A DNA stretch of 64,000 nucleotides from Muribaculum sp. (lineage in GTDB: Bacteria > Bacteroidota > Bacteroidia > Bacteroidales > Muribaculaceae). Both the position numbers and the translations under genes were made by a program. The notes under the pieces are model-generated. The model did not search any database and was not told where the DNA came from. It saw only the letters and a list, made by a program, of their open reading frames with translations. The DNA is taken from NCBI GenBank assembly GCA_009775095.1, contig VSOZ01000012.1, forward strand, positions 29,340 through 93,339, in the 5' to 3' direction. Positions 63,659 through 64,000 of this stretch are shown in pieces. The stretch's first letter is position 1. Each line of letters starts with the position of its first letter.

Positions 63659-63676
63659 ATCTCTTCACAAGAGATA
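63659..63676 (+). repeat. Right 18-bp inverted repeat of the invertible promoter
   Basis: ATCTCTTCACAAGAGATA is the exact reverse complement of 63483-63500. Similarity ends at the next base on one side, so the repeat edges are sharp. Confidence 0.85.
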
Positions 63677-64000
63677 AACGCAACGGAGACCATAATAGAC
63701 CTCACTTCTTAAAATATAGATCTTGGAGTTGACGGACGTGAGCCATTGCGCCGTTTTAATCAGAATAAAAATACAAGATTTTGGCCACAAGCCGAAAAAT
63801 CGTGTGCAACACTGCAAGCATTAGACCTCTAGCGGTAAATCGTTGGACATCGTTTCAGCAAATCCAAGTCCAACGATTAGTCCAACGCGAAGCGCCCTAA
63901 ACACAGTTTTTTTTACCATGCGCCGGATTTTCCCGGTTGGCGGAAGCTCCTCTCAACCATATTGTGTAGCCAGTCTGAACATGAAGAATCGCACATCACA
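63677..64000. other. Right-edge region without recognised gene
   Basis: No convincing coding region is seen; only a 32-codon minus-strand frame (63910-63812 region) without known features. An 11-bp inverted repeat (63838-63848 with 63868-63878) and a further direct copy of AGTCCAACG at 63879-63887 make a cluster of GTCCAACG sites. It may be the control region of a gene outside the window. Confidence 0.4.

Noticed and set aside
63910..63918. T8 run at the right edge as a terminator or slippage tract
   Set aside because: No stem precedes it and no gene is recognised around it.
1..64000. CRISPR arrays, insertion sequences, integrated phage
   Set aside because: No repeat-spacer pattern, transposase, integrase or phage structural gene was seen.

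Overview
This window is a chromosomal segment of a gut-type Bacteroidales bacterium. A Muribaculaceae-like host is my inference from gene content, moderate GC and gene style, not a proven identity. The support is SusC/SusD proteins, an STN-FecR-ECF sigma signalling set, UpxY/UpxZ capsule regulators, promoters of the Bacteroidetes TAnnTTTG (-7) type, and few Shine-Dalgarno sequences. I see no rRNA, tRNA, CRISPR array or insertion sequence.

Layout. (1) 1-1703: an AAA+ ATPase running off the left edge, with a possibly structured upstream region. (2) 2143-15178, minus strand: one collinear block with ECF sigma, FecR anti-sigma, SusC, SusD, a FN3/PQQ-propeller lipoprotein, a metallo-beta-lactamase-fold lipoprotein, two tandem glycerophosphodiester phosphodiesterases and a GlpT-like organophosphate transporter, closed by a strong hairpin. 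It reads as a system for capturing and cutting glycerophosphodiesters and importing glycerol-3-phosphate. (3) 15234-34865: housekeeping genes (TrmH-type methyltransferase, ychF, tpx, nadD, gmk, yicC, tsaB, metF, holB, AddB-like nuclease, hemW) mixed with a GH43 enzyme, a sugar MFS transporter and an rmlA-fdtB-fdtA deoxy-amino-sugar mini-cluster. (4) 34868-40879: rlmH, a MntA/HepT toxin-antitoxin pair whose toxin has an apparent -1 frameshift at an A AAA AAG site, nadC, a HAD phosphatase, a MATE transporter and a flavoprotein. (5) 40972-48349: purH and the elongasome operon mreB-mreC-mreD-PBP2-rodA. (6) 48430-63676, minus strand: a capsule/exopolysaccharide operon: upxY, upxZ, flippase, a glycyl radical enzyme with its activase, glycosyltransferases, glf, a Wzy-like polymerase and UDP-glucose dehydrogenase.

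The capsule locus is the most striking part. Its promoter lies between perfect 18-bp inverted repeats, as in an invertible promoter, and currently points at upxY. Two glycosyltransferase genes carry poly-G tracts: G9, in frame, and G8, out of frame and splitting the gene. The locus therefore appears able to switch both as a whole and by single enzymes. A glycyl radical enzyme with the Cys-x-Glu signature of the diol-dehydratase branch, translationally coupled to the flippase gene, suggests an oxygen-sensitive radical step in making the polysaccharide. I do not know such a system as described, so this is my leading candidate for new biology.

Base composition supports exchange of capsule cassettes: the glycosyltransferase, flippase and radical-enzyme genes are AT-rich, while glf, the 5' part of the adjacent DUF4422 gene, and upxY/upxZ are much richer in GC.
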